From Halanaerobium praevalens DSM 2228 (GTDB lineage Bacteria > Bacillota > Halanaerobiia > Halanaerobiales > Halanaerobiaceae): a DNA stretch of 64,000 bases. The stretch spans positions 1,860,001 to 1,924,000 of the forward strand of contig NC_017455.1 in NCBI RefSeq assembly GCF_000165465.1. The letters are read 5' to 3'. Shown piece after piece: positions 22,447 through 31,325 of this stretch; the stretch's first letter is position 1; every line of letters begins with the position of its first letter. The notes below the pieces were generated by a model. The model did not search any database, was not told the origin of the DNA, and was given only the letters and a program-made list of their open reading frames with translations. The position numbers and the translations under genes were made by a program.

Positions 22447-22793
22447 AAAGAATTTGAATTTGGCTCATATTATTTAATATAAGCTTTAAACTATAATAAT
22501 TACTTTTAAGTTTTAACACTCAAAGTATATTAACGTTGGCTTGCTGTTTAATTTTCAAGGTTCACAAAATCTTCTTTTTATGACGCATTGTCGATTTTGC
22601 GTTAGCACATCGAGTGCGTCACCTGCATCTTCTTTTGTAGAACAAAAGGATGATGCCTTGCTAGGGGATTGACCCCTTCGCATAAAACTCTTTTATTAAA
22701 ACAAATTTTAAATTTACACTTACTTATTAAAAGCAGTATGTAGAAGTAATTTGTTTTTATAATTCGCTGCGTTTTTTATCAGCGACAATTAAT

Positions 22794-22822
22794 ATTGTAT
22801 CAACTCACACTCAATTTGTCAA
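22794..22822 (-). promoter_or_regulatory. rRNA operon A promoter, proximal
   Basis: Minus strand TTGACA (22817-22822), 17-nt spacer, TACAAT (22794-22799). Upstream of the -35 is AAAAAGTTC, an AT-rich UP-like run. The same promoter is found at 56486-56514. Confidence 0.85.
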
Positions 22823-22993
22823 GAACTTTTTAGAAAAACTTTAAAAAAGATTTTCTTTATTTTTTAAAACTTTTAACTTGCGTTATTTCCCTTATATATA
22901 AAGAAGAGAAATTTTTAAGCTTTAAAAAATGAAGTTCTTCAAATCTCTAAAACTAAACTTTAAAAACTAGAGATTATTTGTGCGACATCTATT

Positions 22994-23022
22994 ATCATAT
23001 CAAGTTCTTTTTAGTTTGTCAA
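22994..23022 (-). promoter_or_regulatory. rRNA operon A promoter, middle
   Basis: TTGACA (23017-23022), 17-nt spacer, TATGAT (22994-22999). The stretch AAAAAGTTCTTGACAAA is identical to that at the proximal promoter, suggesting a local duplication. Confidence 0.85.
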
Positions 23023-23087
23023 GAACTTTTTAAGATAATAATATTAAAACAAATAATTTTTAAATCTCTTTTGCTTCGACTTTTAAT

Positions 23088-23116
23088 ATGATAGCATTAA
23101 ATTTATTATTTGTCAA
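23088..23116 (-). promoter_or_regulatory. rRNA operon A promoter, distal
   Basis: TTGACA (23111-23116), 17-nt spacer, TATCAT (23088-23093). Its -35 lies 16 bp after the yjbQ stop. Confidence 0.85.
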
Positions 23117-23131
23117 GCAATTTAAGACAAA

Positions 23132-23530
23132 TTAAGCTTTAATAATTTTTAAATTAACTAGTCTTTTTCTTGGACCATCAAATTCACAAAAATAAATCCC
23201 CTGCCAAGTCCCTAATTTTAATTTTCCATCTTCAAAAATAATACTTTGATCATTGCCAAATAAACTAGATTTAATATGTGCAGCAGAATTACCTTCTAAA
23301 TGTTGATAATCATCTTGAAATGGAATCAATTTATTAATTTCTTTTTTTATATCCTCTTTGACATCTGGATCTGCATTTTCATTAATAGTTACTGCTGCAG
23401 TAGTATGAGGGATATTTATTTGAATTAAACCAGACTTAATTTTTGAATCGCTAATCTTTTTTTTGATTTCAGCAGTTAAATCAACAAAATCTATTTTTTT
23501 ATTAGTTTTAATTGTCAATTGACTAAACAT
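23132..23530 (-). CDS. YjbQ/UPF0047 family protein
   Basis: 132 residues from the ATG at 23530 (MFSQLTIKTNKKIDFVDLT), with AAGGGAG upstream; a longer frame starts within the ribosome binding site. The family signature is visible: LIQINIPHTTAAVTINENADPDVKEDI and HLEGNSAAHIKSSLFG, with conserved His residues, and LGTWQGIYFCEFDGPR at the end. Members have been reported with weak thiamine-phosphate synthase activity; their physiological role is unclear. It stands between lysS and rRNA operon A, 110 bp after a terminator-like repeat, so it is probably transcribed alone. Confidence 0.9.
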   Translation of the reverse strand: MFSQLTIKTNKKIDFVDLTAEIKKKISDSKIKSGLIQINIPHTTAAVTINENADPDVKEDIKKEINKLIPFQDDYQHLEGNSAAHIKSSLFGNDQSIIFEDGKLKLGTWQGIYFCEFDGPRKRLVNLKIIKA

Positions 23531-23607
23531 TAAAACATCTCCCTTAATCATAATATATTCAAGTTAAATCGATCTTTTTAAAAACTGAAAATTAAAATAA
23601 ATAAAAT

Positions 23608-23647
23608 CAAAAATATAACCAAGATTTTACTCTTAGCTATATTTTTG
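23608..23647 (-). terminator. Terminator-like inverted repeat after lysS
   Basis: A 17-bp stem with G-T pairs (CAAAAATATAGCTAAGA / TCTTGGTTATATTTTTG) around a 6-nt loop, followed by an A/T-rich tract on the minus strand. It is AT-rich, so termination strength is uncertain. Confidence 0.6.
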
Positions 23648-23659
23648 AATTTTTAATAT

Positions 23660-25141
23660 CTATTCATTACTTTCTGGTCTCATAGTTGGAAAAAGAATTA
23701 CATCTCTAATTGAACTTGAATTAGTTAAAAACATAATTAATCTATCAATCCCAATCCCTAATCCACCTGTAGGTGGCATACCATATTCTAAAGCTCGAAT
23801 GAAATCATAATCCATCATCTGAGCTTCTTCATCACCAGCTTCACGCATTTCAACTTGTTTTTCAAATCTTCGTTTTTGTTCTTCTGGATCATTTAACTCA
23901 CTAAATGCATTTGCAATCTCTCTTCCATAAACAAAAGCTTCAAACCTATAAGTAAAACGAGGGTCTTCATCCATTTTCTTTGCTAATGGAGAAACTTCAA
24001 TGGGATAGTCCATAATAAAAGTAGGCTGAATTAATTTTTCTTCAACTCTCTCTTCAAAAACCTCATTAATAACTTCACCATAAGAAAGACCTGGTTCTGG
24101 TTTTACCCCTACAGAAGCTGCAAGTTCATATGCTTCTTCAGCTGATTCTATTGCTGAAAAATCAACTTTTGCATATTTTTTAATGGCATCTACCATAGTA
24201 ATTCTATCCCAAGGAGCAGTAAAATCAATTTCAGTCTCTTCATATTCTACTACTTGAGTATCTAAAACTTCAGCAGCTAAATAGCTAATTAGGTTTTCAG
24301 TTAATTCCATCATATCATGGTAATCAGCTTGAGCTTGGTAAAGCTCCATCGTTGTAAATTCTGGATTATGTTTATAAGACATCCCCTCATTACGGAAGTT
24401 TCTATTAATTTCAAATACTTTTTCAAAACCTCCAACAATTAATTTCTTGAGATATAGTTCTGGGGCAATCCTTAGATATAAATCCATATCTAAAGCATTA
24501 TGATGAGTAACAAAAGGACGAGCAGTTGCTCCACCTGCAATTGGATGCATCATAGGAGTTTCTACTTCTAAAAATCCTTTATCTTCTAAATATCTTCTCA
24601 TTTCTTTAATAATCTTACTTCTAATTACAAAAGTTTCTTTTACATCTGGGTTCACTATTAAATCTAAATATCTTTGGCGATAACGAATATCTTTATCCTT
24701 TAAACCATGAAATTTTTCAGGTAAAGGTCTTAATGATTTAGTTAAAAGCTCAAAAGAAGCTACTCTAATTGAAATTTGACCTCTATTGGTTTTAAATACG
24801 GTACCAGTAATACCTACGACATCTCCCAGATCCAAATCTTGAAAAAATTCATAGCGATCTTCACCAATATTATTTTGCTTAACATATAATTGTACTTTTC
24901 CACTCATATCAACTAAATCAGCAAAACTTGCCTTCCCATGAGTACGAATAGCCATTAATCTTCCAGCTAGTCTAACTTCTTTTTCTTCTAATTCTGCAAA
25001 ATTGCTTTCTACTTCTGCAGCATGATGAGTTACTTTATATTTTTCAGCAAAAGCATTTTCTTTTTCTTTTCTTAGTTCAGATAGCTTGTCTCTTCTTTGG
25101 ATCATTAATTCATTCATATCTTCGAGTATATTATCACTCAT
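23660..25141 (-). CDS. lysS: Lysyl-tRNA synthetase (class II)
   Basis: 493 residues from the ATG at 25141 ([12 protein letters not shown]). AAGGAG is 12 nt upstream; the TTG next to that site would have no spacing. The N-terminal OB fold binds the anticodon (about 60-160). The class II core shows motif 2 ([21 protein letters not shown], near 265) and motif 3 ([14 protein letters not shown], near 470). It charges tRNA-Lys. It follows greA by 78 bp, the order found in many Firmicutes, and ends at a terminator-like repeat. Confidence 0.97.
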   Translation of the reverse strand: MSDNILEDMNELMIQRRDKLSELRKEKENAFAEKYKVTHHAAEVESNFAELEEKEVRLAGRLMAIRTHGKASFADLVDMSGKVQLYVKQNNIGEDRYEFFQDLDLGDVVGITGTVFKTNRGQISIRVASFELLTKSLRPLPEKFHGLKDKDIRYRQRYLDLIVNPDVKETFVIRSKIIKEMRRYLEDKGFLEVETPMMHPIAGGATARPFVTHHNALDMDLYLRIAPELYLKKLIVGGFEKVFEINRNFRNEGMSYKHNPEFTTMELYQAQADYHDMMELTENLISYLAAEVLDTQVVEYEETEIDFTAPWDRITMVDAIKKYAKVDFSAIESAEEAYELAASVGVKPEPGLSYGEVINEVFEERVEEKLIQPTFIMDYPIEVSPLAKKMDEDPRFTYRFEAFVYGREIANAFSELNDPEEQKRRFEKQVEMREAGDEEAQMMDYDFIRALEYGMPPTGGLGIGIDRLIMFLTNSSSIRDVILFPTMRPESNE

Positions 25142-25219
25142 ATAAATATCCAACTCCTTATTTGATTATAATCATTCTTTAAATATACAATTAGTGACTA
25201 CTCAATTAAAGTTATTAAA

Positions 25220-25702
25220 TTATTTTTTAACCTTTTTGATTGATATAATTTCATAGTTAACTTCTCCACCTGGAGTATCAACTTTAACTTGATCTCCAAT
25301 TGCATGGCCTAAAATTGCTTTTCCAATCGGTGATTCATTAGAAATTTTATAATTTAAAGGGTCTGCTTCTGCAGAACCAACTAAAGTATAGCTGATTTGC
25401 TCATCATTATCAAGATCATTTAACATAACAGTTGTACCTAAATTAACTTTTTTATCAGTTACTTCATCATCTTTTACTACATGAGCATCACTCAACATAT
25501 TTTTAATCTCTTGAATTCTACCTTCAACAAAAGCTTGCTCATTTTTAGCATCATCATATTCTGAGTTCTCACTAATATCTCCAAATTCTCTTGCAACTTT
25601 AATTCTTTTTGCTACTTCACGCCTTTTTTCAGTTTCCAAATATTCTAGTTCTTGCTCTAATTTTTCAAATCCTTCTTCAGTCAGCATTACCTGATCTGCC
25701 AT
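25220..25702 (-). CDS. greA: Transcription elongation factor GreA
   Basis: 160 residues with the two GreA domains: an N-terminal coiled coil (LTEEGFEKLEQELEYLETEKRREVAKRIKVAREFGDISENSEYDDAKNEQ is the family core; the acidic tip residues DISENSEYD are visible near 42) and a C-terminal FKBP-like domain (ISNESPIGKAILGHAIGDQVKVDTPGGEVNYEI). It rescues backtracked RNA polymerase by stimulating transcript cleavage. AGAGGTAG serves as ribosome binding site. Confidence 0.97.
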   Translation of the reverse strand: MADQVMLTEEGFEKLEQELEYLETEKRREVAKRIKVAREFGDISENSEYDDAKNEQAFVEGRIQEIKNMLSDAHVVKDDEVTDKKVNLGTTVMLNDLDNDEQISYTLVGSAEADPLNYKISNESPIGKAILGHAIGDQVKVDTPGGEVNYEIISIKKVKK

Positions 25703-25777
25703 AATTATCTACCTCTGCTTTCTAAATTAATATTTTTAAATTATCTAAATTATCTAATATCTATAAAATTATCAAAT

Positions 25778-25799
25778 GGGCCAGCACAATCAGGCCCAA
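25778..25799 (-). terminator. Possible terminator after the dus gene
   Basis: GGGCC / GGCCC around a 10-nt loop on the minus strand, followed by a weak T-run (ATTTG). It lies between the dus stop and greA. Confidence 0.4.
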
Positions 25800-25906
25800 A
25801 ATAAAATAAGTTAGATTATATTTCCTAACAATAATATAAAGCTACAATTATTAATATTATAAAGAACTTTAGTTTTTTTGTCAAGCAAGACTTTTTAAGC
25901 TACACC

Positions 25907-26881
25907 TTAATTTCTTAAGTTTTTTTGATACTTTTGTAACAATTCAATTAGCTCATCAGCCTTAGTTAACTGATTAACTTTGTTTTTCATTTCACTAGCA
26001 TTAGCCAAACCCTTTAAATACCAAGAAATATGTTTTCGCATAATAGGAACACCATGTCTTTCGCCATAATAATTAACAGCTAATTTTAAATGTCTAATAG
26101 CCATTTCAATTTTTTGATAAGCAGCAGGAGAGTCAATTATTTTGCCAGTTTTCAAATATTGAATAACCTCTTTAAAAATCCAGGGATAACCTTGGGCTGC
26201 TCTTCCAATCATTATTCCTTGACACTTTGTTTGTTCAAAAATCGCTTTAGCTGCAGCTGCTGAAAAAATATCTCCATTTCCAATCACTGGAATCTCAACT
26301 GCCGCTACAACAGCTTTAATTATCTCCCAATCTGCCTCACCTTTATAAAACTGATTTCTTGTTCTACCATGAACAGCTACTGCAGCTGCTCCAGCTTCTG
26401 CTGCAACTTTTGCTAATTCTACAGCATTAATATTTTTTTGATCCCAACCACTTCTCATTTTTACTGTTACGGGCACCTTAGCTGAATCAACTACAGCTTC
26501 TATAACTTCAGCTGCAAGGTTTAAGTTTTTCATTAAAGCAGATCCTGCTCCATTTTTTACAATTTTTCTTGCAGGACAACCCATATTAATATCTATCAGA
26601 TCAGCACCATATTCTTCCACAATACCAGCTGCAGCTTGAGCCATAAATTTAGGGTCTTCACCAAAAATCTGAACAGCAATTTTAGCTTGTGGCTTTTCAC
26701 TAAAAGTTATTAATTCAGAAGTTCTTCGATTACCATACTCATAACCTTTAGCACTAACCATTTCTGTATAAAGAAGTTCTACTCCCATTTCTCTAATCAA
26801 CTGGCGATACGGATAATCACTTACTCCAGCCATTGGAGCTAAAAAAACAGGTGTTTCTACCTTTAAATCATTAAATTCCAT
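25907..26881 (-). CDS. dusB: tRNA-dihydrouridine synthase (DusB type)
   Basis: 324 residues in a TIM-barrel flavoprotein. Signatures are APMAGVSDYPYRQL (near 17), DINMGCPARKIVKNGAGSALMKN with the catalytic Cys (near 97-120), VKMRSGWD (near 140) and IGNGDIFSAA (near 197). It reduces uridines in the tRNA D-loop with FMN and NADPH. The C-terminal helical domain binds tRNA. Its ATG directly follows the coaX stop codon, indicating coupled translation. The exact paralogue (DusB against DusA or C) is inferred from Firmicute context. Confidence 0.93.
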   Translation of the reverse strand: MEFNDLKVETPVFLAPMAGVSDYPYRQLIREMGVELLYTEMVSAKGYEYGNRRTSELITFSEKPQAKIAVQIFGEDPKFMAQAAAGIVEEYGADLIDINMGCPARKIVKNGAGSALMKNLNLAAEVIEAVVDSAKVPVTVKMRSGWDQKNINAVELAKVAAEAGAAAVAVHGRTRNQFYKGEADWEIIKAVVAAVEIPVIGNGDIFSAAAAKAIFEQTKCQGIMIGRAAQGYPWIFKEVIQYLKTGKIIDSPAAYQKIEMAIRHLKLAVNYYGERHGVPIMRKHISWYLKGLANASEMKNKVNQLTKADELIELLQKYQKNLRN

Positions 26882-27655
26882 TTAAGAAACCACTCCATTT
26901 ACATTAGCAATATATTTTAAACCTTTTAAAGTTAAAAAGGGTTCAACATAGTCAATTAAATCAGTTTCAGCAGCAATTAGACTAACTAAACCACCTGTTG
27001 CAATTACAGTTGCTTCTTCTGATAACTCACTCTTTAACCTTTTAATTAAATATTCAACTTGACCAACAAAACCATAAACTATTCCAGCTTTCATACCATC
27101 AATAGTGTTTTTTCCAATGGCCTTTCCAGGCTCAATTAATTCAATCCTGGGCAATTTAGCTGACTGTCTAAATAATGCTTCTGCAGAAATTCCAATTCCA
27201 GGTGCTATTGAGCCACCAAGATATTCTTTTTTTCTTGAAACAGCACAAAAAGTTGTAGCTGTTCCAAAATCTACAATTATTAGTGGGCCATCATAAAGGT
27301 GACCAGCAGCAACTGCATTTACTATTCTATCAGCTCCAACTTCTTTGGGATTGTCTGTTTTAATATTCATTCCAGTCTTAATTCCTGGGCCAATTACCAA
27401 AGGATTAACATCAAAATAACGGTAAGCAGTTTTCTTTAAAATCCTCAAAATTGGTGGTACAACACTAGAAATAATAATTGAATTAACTGCTTGATTACTT
27501 ATGTTTTCTGATTGAAATAAATTTTTAAAAAGCATTCCATATTCATCTGGAGTTTTATTTCTATCAGTAGCAATTCTCCAGTGAGTTTTTAACTCTTCCC
27601 CTTGATATAAACCTAATACTGTATTAGTATTACCAATATCCATTGTTAAAATCAT
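26882..27655 (-). CDS. coaX: Type III pantothenate kinase
   Basis: 257 residues. The ASKHA-fold signatures are [13 protein letters not shown] at the start, [13 protein letters not shown] (near 100), [14 protein letters not shown] (near 120) and [11 protein letters not shown] (near 145). It phosphorylates pantothenate with ATP, the first step of coenzyme A synthesis; type III enzymes need a monovalent cation and are not inhibited by CoA. The ribosome binding site is AAGGGAG. It is directly coupled to dusB downstream. Confidence 0.96.
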   Translation of the reverse strand: MILTMDIGNTNTVLGLYQGEELKTHWRIATDRNKTPDEYGMLFKNLFQSENISNQAVNSIIISSVVPPILRILKKTAYRYFDVNPLVIGPGIKTGMNIKTDNPKEVGADRIVNAVAAGHLYDGPLIIVDFGTATTFCAVSRKKEYLGGSIAPGIGISAEALFRQSAKLPRIELIEPGKAIGKNTIDGMKAGIVYGFVGQVEYLIKRLKSELSEEATVIATGGLVSLIAAETDLIDYVEPFLTLKGLKYIANVNGVVS

Positions 27656-27724
27656 TTTTTTGCTCCCTTATAATTTATATTTATAACTAACTATAATTTA
27701 AAATAAACTAAAGTAAAATTAAAA

Positions 27725-27755
27725 GCTGCAGTTATATATTAAAATAAACTGCAGC
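27725..27755 (-). terminator. Rho-independent terminator after the nitronate monooxygenase-like gene
   Basis: GCTGCAGTT / AACTGCAGC, a perfect 9-bp stem with a 13-nt loop, followed by TTTTAATTTT on the minus strand. Confidence 0.8.
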
Positions 27756-27773
27756 AAAATGTCAAATTAATTT

Positions 27774-28715
27774 TTAAGCTTTAAAATATTCTTTAATTCT
27801 CTGGAAAATTTCTTTAGTGGATAAAATTTCTTTAACCCTACCAATTCCAGCTCCTGTAAAAAAGACTCCTGTTTCTAAATTACCTGCTTTAGCGTTAACT
27901 AAAGCATCTTTTATACAAAATTTCTTAGTACAATTTTTTAAACATTGATTACAATTAGCTGGAGCAGGGGCTCGACCAGCCTTAATTAGGTCTGCAAACC
28001 TAGTTTTGATAGCATTTGCCTTATACCCAACTGAACTCATTATTTTCATTACATCTTCTCCAGAAGCACTAACACATAATTCTTTAAATTTTTCTGAAAC
28101 AGATGCTTCTTTACTCGCTAAAAATCTAGTTCCCATTTGTATTCCATCAACACCTAATTTAAACATTGCTTCCATGTCAGGTGGATTAACGGCTTCTCCA
28201 GCTCCAATAACAGGAATTTTTACTTTAGTTACAATTTTTTTGATTAAATCAAAACTATGTTCATTACTTCCTAAGTGACCGCCAGCATTTCCACCTTCAA
28301 CTACTACTGCAGCTGCTCCTAATTTTTCTGAAATTCGTGCCAATTTCAAAGAGGAAACTATAGGAATTACTGGAGTATTATATTTTTTACCAACTGTAAA
28401 CATATCTCGAGAAAAACCAGCTCCAGAAATTATACAATCTATCCCAGCTTCGACCGAAGCCTTCAACAGTTCACTAAAACCAGAAGCAGCAAACATAATA
28501 TTTACTCCAATTATACCATCACTTAAACTTCTAGCTTTTTTAATTTCAGCTTTTAATTCTTGAGGGCTCATCACAGAGGCTCCAATAACTCCAATACCAC
28601 CTTCATTGGCAACAGCAGCAGCCAATTCTGCCATTGAAACTCTAATCGCCATTCCTCCTTGAATAACAGGAATTTTAACTTTCAAATCAGCAATCTCTAA
28701 TTTAGGTAATTTCAA
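27774..28715 (-). CDS. Nitronate monooxygenase / FabK-like flavoprotein
   Basis: 313 residues from a TTG at 28715 (MKLPKLEIADLKVKIPVIQGGMA). AGGAG lies 7 nt upstream, which argues against the longer open frame. The FMN barrel shows IQGGMAIRVSMAELAAAVANEGG, GVNIMFAASG, VIGAGEAVNPPDMEAMFKLGVDGIQMGTRF and a final GVFFTGAGIGRVKEI. The family includes nitronate monooxygenase and enoyl-ACP reductase II (FabK). A C-terminal cysteine cluster (CNQCLKNCTKKFC, near 255) could bind a metal or cluster; variants with such a tail are common in clostridia. No fatty acid genes are adjacent, so FabK is less likely. The substrate is unknown. Confidence 0.8.
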   Translation of the reverse strand: MKLPKLEIADLKVKIPVIQGGMAIRVSMAELAAAVANEGGIGVIGASVMSPQELKAEIKKARSLSDGIIGVNIMFAASGFSELLKASVEAGIDCIISGAGFSRDMFTVGKKYNTPVIPIVSSLKLARISEKLGAAAVVVEGGNAGGHLGSNEHSFDLIKKIVTKVKIPVIGAGEAVNPPDMEAMFKLGVDGIQMGTRFLASKEASVSEKFKELCVSASGEDVMKIMSSVGYKANAIKTRFADLIKAGRAPAPANCNQCLKNCTKKFCIKDALVNAKAGNLETGVFFTGAGIGRVKEILSTKEIFQRIKEYFKA

Positions 28716-28855
28716 TTTATCACTCCTAAAAATATTCTTAAAACTATTCTTCTTTATCTTATCACAAATCAAAAAAGATTTAAATACTTTTTTGACTTCA
28801 AGTCATATTTGCTAAGTTGAAAATCTAATTCCTACTAATTTATACTATTTAATTA

Positions 28856-29806
28856 TTATTTTATTTCATTACTAAGATAACGCTGTTTGTATTCTTCAAT
28901 CTTCTTTATGTTTTTAGTAATCATCATATCTTTTGCTTGGTCTTGATCAATAATCAAAGCATTTTCCGCTAAGCCATATTCCTTTACTCCATTTTCATAA
29001 TTAGAATTTTGGTAATCAGTAATTACTTTTTTTACTAAATAATCAGTATTTTTTAAGATAACAGTTAACATATTATTAGGAGCCAAATTGATATCAGCAG
29101 CAGCTAAAGAAATTAGTTTTAAGTTTTCCTGCAAAGCAGTCTCAATAATCCCTTGACCAGAAGCTCCAGCAGCATAAAATACTATATCTACTTTTTTTAC
29201 TGCTAATTTTTTAGTAACTTTTTTAGCTCGAGAAAAATCATTAAAACTAGCTAAATACTCATTATAAATTTTTATTTCAGCATTGACTGCTTTAACACCT
29301 TTTTCAAAACCTAATTGATATTCTGTTATTTCTTTATTATTTTTACCACCTATAAAAGCAACATTTTTAGTATTTGTTTCAAAACCAGCTACAAGTCCTG
29401 CCAAAAAGCCTGCTTCTTTTTTATTAAAAATAATTGATTTAACATTTTCTTCTTTTACTCTACCATCAAATAACACAAAATTACGCTTTGGGTACATCTG
29501 GGCTGCTTCTCTAATTGCTTGCTCCATGGTAAAGCCAAGCCCCCAAATTAAATCAAATCTATTTTCAGCATAACCATTAATTTTCTCTAAGTACTCAGAC
29601 ATTAAATTTGATTCTTCAAATTTAACTACCAGATCAAAATCATTGGCAGCTTTAATTAAGGAATCTTTTAACTGTTGATTATAATTATAATCTTCAAAAC
29701 CACCAATATCGCTTACTAAAGCAACTTCTAAAGTTTGAGCAGAAACTAGATTAGAAAATAAAAATAGAATTAAAATAATTAAAATTAAATTAAATTTATA
29801 TTTCAT
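28856..29806 (-). CDS. BMP-family substrate-binding protein (PnrA/Med-like), orphan
   Basis: 316 residues from the ATG at 29806 (MKYKFNLILIILILFLF), with GAAAGGAT 8 nt upstream inside the end of birA. A signal peptide ends near SNLVSAQT. There is no cysteine lipobox, so the protein is either released or kept by the hydrophobic helix. The rest matches the BMP family (SDIGGFEDYNYNQQLKDSL, DLIWGLGFTMEQAI, NFVLFDG, AGFLAGLVAG, GKNNKEITEYQLGFEKGVKAVN, DIVFYAAGASGQGI). Family members bind nucleosides or regulate competence (Med). No ABC permease or ATPase partner is encoded next to it. Confidence 0.85.
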   Translation of the reverse strand: MKYKFNLILIILILFLFSNLVSAQTLEVALVSDIGGFEDYNYNQQLKDSLIKAANDFDLVVKFEESNLMSEYLEKINGYAENRFDLIWGLGFTMEQAIREAAQMYPKRNFVLFDGRVKEENVKSIIFNKKEAGFLAGLVAGFETNTKNVAFIGGKNNKEITEYQLGFEKGVKAVNAEIKIYNEYLASFNDFSRAKKVTKKLAVKKVDIVFYAAGASGQGIIETALQENLKLISLAAADINLAPNNMLTVILKNTDYLVKKVITDYQNSNYENGVKEYGLAENALIIDQDQAKDMMITKNIKKIEEYKQRYLSNEIK

Positions 29807-29810
29807 TTTT

Positions 29811-30653
29811 TTAGATCCTTTCTTCAAAATCAGTTAAAGTTTTATAATCTAAAGTTGTATGTAATGATTGTAATTTTTTTTGACTTCCATCAGCAAAAAC
29901 AACTAAAAGCTCACCAGTGTTTAGAACTGCTTTAATTAAAACCCTATATTTATTACCTTTATATACCAAGTCTACTTTCTTATTTTTTAAAGCCAACTTT
30001 TTTTTCCAAAGTTCAATAATTTTTTGTTGATTATCATTTAGGTATGACTTAAGCTTAATTTCCATTTCTAAAATTAATTCAGCTAAAAATAAACTCTTAT
30101 CTAATTTTTTGGCTTTTTCTAAATAATAAGAAGTTGCAATTTTATTTATTTCTTTTTTGAAATTAATATTATTTAAATTTATTCCACAGCCAATTATAAC
30201 AAAAGTTCCTTGTTTTTTATCAAAAACTAGTTCAGATAAAATGCCACATATCTTTTTATTTTTAACTAAAATATCATTAGGCCATTTAATTTTTGTTTGG
30301 AGACCAAAATTTACCAAAGTTTTATGAACTGCTAAAGCCGCTGCAGCTGTTATTTGAGGAATATTTTCTAAGTCCTTATTTATTTTAAATAAAAATGAAA
30401 CTGCTAAACTAGCTGGATCATCAGAAAACCAAGAATGACCCTTTCTACCACGCCCTGCTATTTGCCGATTAGCAGTAAAAATAATGATATTATTTAAAGA
30501 ATTTGCTGCTAAAGCTTTTTGCTGTAAATATTCTTTTGCTATTTTATTTGTGGATCCTATTTCTTCATATATTTTTAACTCAAAATTATGAGCTAAATTA
30601 TTTTTTAATTTTTTCTCTATTCTTTTCCTATTCAAATGATTTAAATCTTGCAT
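29811..30653 (-). CDS. birA: Biotin-[acetyl-CoA-carboxylase] ligase, without DNA-binding domain
   Basis: 280 residues from the ATG at 30653; the TTG two codons upstream is too close to AGGAG. Catalytic motifs are seen: NRQIAGRGRKGHSWFSDDPASLAVSF (biotin/ATP loop, near 65), KWPNDILV (near 123) and KICGILSEL. It biotinylates carrier protein lysines. The first 25 residues cannot hold the winged helix found in repressor-type BirA, so it is a monofunctional ligase. A terminator hairpin lies directly before its ribosome binding site, so it is either read through from folT or has its own weak promoter. It precedes the BMP gene and is possibly cotranscribed with it. Confidence 0.92.
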   Translation of the reverse strand: MQDLNHLNRKRIEKKLKNNLAHNFELKIYEEIGSTNKIAKEYLQQKALAANSLNNIIIFTANRQIAGRGRKGHSWFSDDPASLAVSFLFKINKDLENIPQITAAAALAVHKTLVNFGLQTKIKWPNDILVKNKKICGILSELVFDKKQGTFVIIGCGINLNNINFKKEINKIATSYYLEKAKKLDKSLFLAELILEMEIKLKSYLNDNQQKIIELWKKKLALKNKKVDLVYKGNKYRVLIKAVLNTGELLVVFADGSQKKLQSLHTTLDYKTLTDFEERI

Positions 30654-30667
30654 TATCAACTCTCCTA

Positions 30668-30694
30668 GAAAAAGGACCCGAAACGGGTCCTTTT
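30668..30694 (-). terminator. Terminator between folT and birA
   Basis: AAAAGGACCCG-TTT-CGGGTCCTTTT, a perfect 11-bp stem ending in a T-run on the minus strand, 18 bp after the folT stop and next to the birA ribosome binding site. Confidence 0.85.
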
Positions 30695-30712
30695 AATTTA
30701 TTATTTAATTTT

Positions 30713-31255
30713 CTAGCAGTTACTTCCTGCCTTTACTTTTTTTATCTCAACACTTTTATAATTAATTAAAGTTTTAATAAAATAGACATAAATTGGAACA
30801 TTAATTAACTGACTTAATACCCTTGGAGGCATTAAAATAGCAAATGATACTTCAAACAAATTATTTATAAAATAAGGAACCAAGATTAAAGAAGAAATAA
30901 CTTGTCCTACTGAAATAGCAATCAAAATTACTGGTAAAGTTCTACAACGTTTGAGTACATAAAAAATCATAAAACCTGGAATAAAACCAGTTAATAATGA
31001 TGTAAAAGTAAAATGAGGCATATAAGCACCAATAGGATTAATAAAATACCCTAAAATATCACCAAGTGCGCCTACAATGGCTCCTGCTAGTGGTCCAAAA
31101 GCTATACCAGCAAATATAATTGGCAAAGCTCCAAAACCAATTCTAACACCTTCAACCCCAGCAACTGGAATTCTAATACTTAAAACTCTAGTTAAAATAA
31201 CGGTCAAAGCAATTAAAAAAGATAAATAAGCAATCTTTTTTGTACTTATTTTCAT
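30713..31255 (-). CDS. folT: Folate ECF transporter substrate-binding subunit FolT
   Basis: 180 residues and about six hydrophobic spans. The pattern RVLSIRIPVAGVEGVRIGFGALPIIFAGIAFGPLAGAIVGALGDILGYFINPIGAYMPHFTFTSLLTGFIPG is characteristic of the FolT S component. It would capture folates and pair with the shared ECF energising module (EcfA, EcfA', EcfT), which is not in this window. A tetrahydrofolate riboswitch in the leader strongly supports folate as substrate. The ribosome binding site is GGGAGGGAGG. fhs, the formate-tetrahydrofolate ligase, lies upstream in the same direction. Confidence 0.9.
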   Translation of the reverse strand: MKISTKKIAYLSFLIALTVILTRVLSIRIPVAGVEGVRIGFGALPIIFAGIAFGPLAGAIVGALGDILGYFINPIGAYMPHFTFTSLLTGFIPGFMIFYVLKRCRTLPVILIAISVGQVISSLILVPYFINNLFEVSFAILMPPRVLSQLINVPIYVYFIKTLINYKSVEIKKVKAGSNC

Positions 31256-31258
31256 GTT

Positions 31259-31325
31259 TCCACCTCCCTCCCTCTCTGGTTAGCTGATAGTTTAACCTGC
31301 ACCAAAGAAAGAGGAAACTTTGGTG
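31259..31325 (-). promoter_or_regulatory. folT expression platform
   Basis: Right after the aptamer, CACCAAAG/CTTTGGTG (31300-31325) forms a hairpin with the loop TTTCCTCTTT. The CCTC in the loop can pair with the purine-rich ribosome binding site (about 31262-31273). There is no T-run, so control is probably at translation initiation. This is inference from sequence only. Confidence 0.5.

Larger units (their letters stand above)
22447..23131 (-). other. Leader and promoter region of rRNA operon A
   Basis: No gene is seen in these 685 bp. Near the 16S is the 5' arm of the processing stalk (22532-22560). Three hairpins follow: TGACGCA/TGCGTCA with an inner TCGAT/ATCGA helix (22581-22621), GCATC...GATGC around CTTTTGTTCTACAAAAG (22625-22656), and AGGGGTCAATCCCCT (22663-22677). 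Then come three sigma-A promoters. The segment up to 22857 is shared with operon B; beyond it the two differ. Confidence 0.85.
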
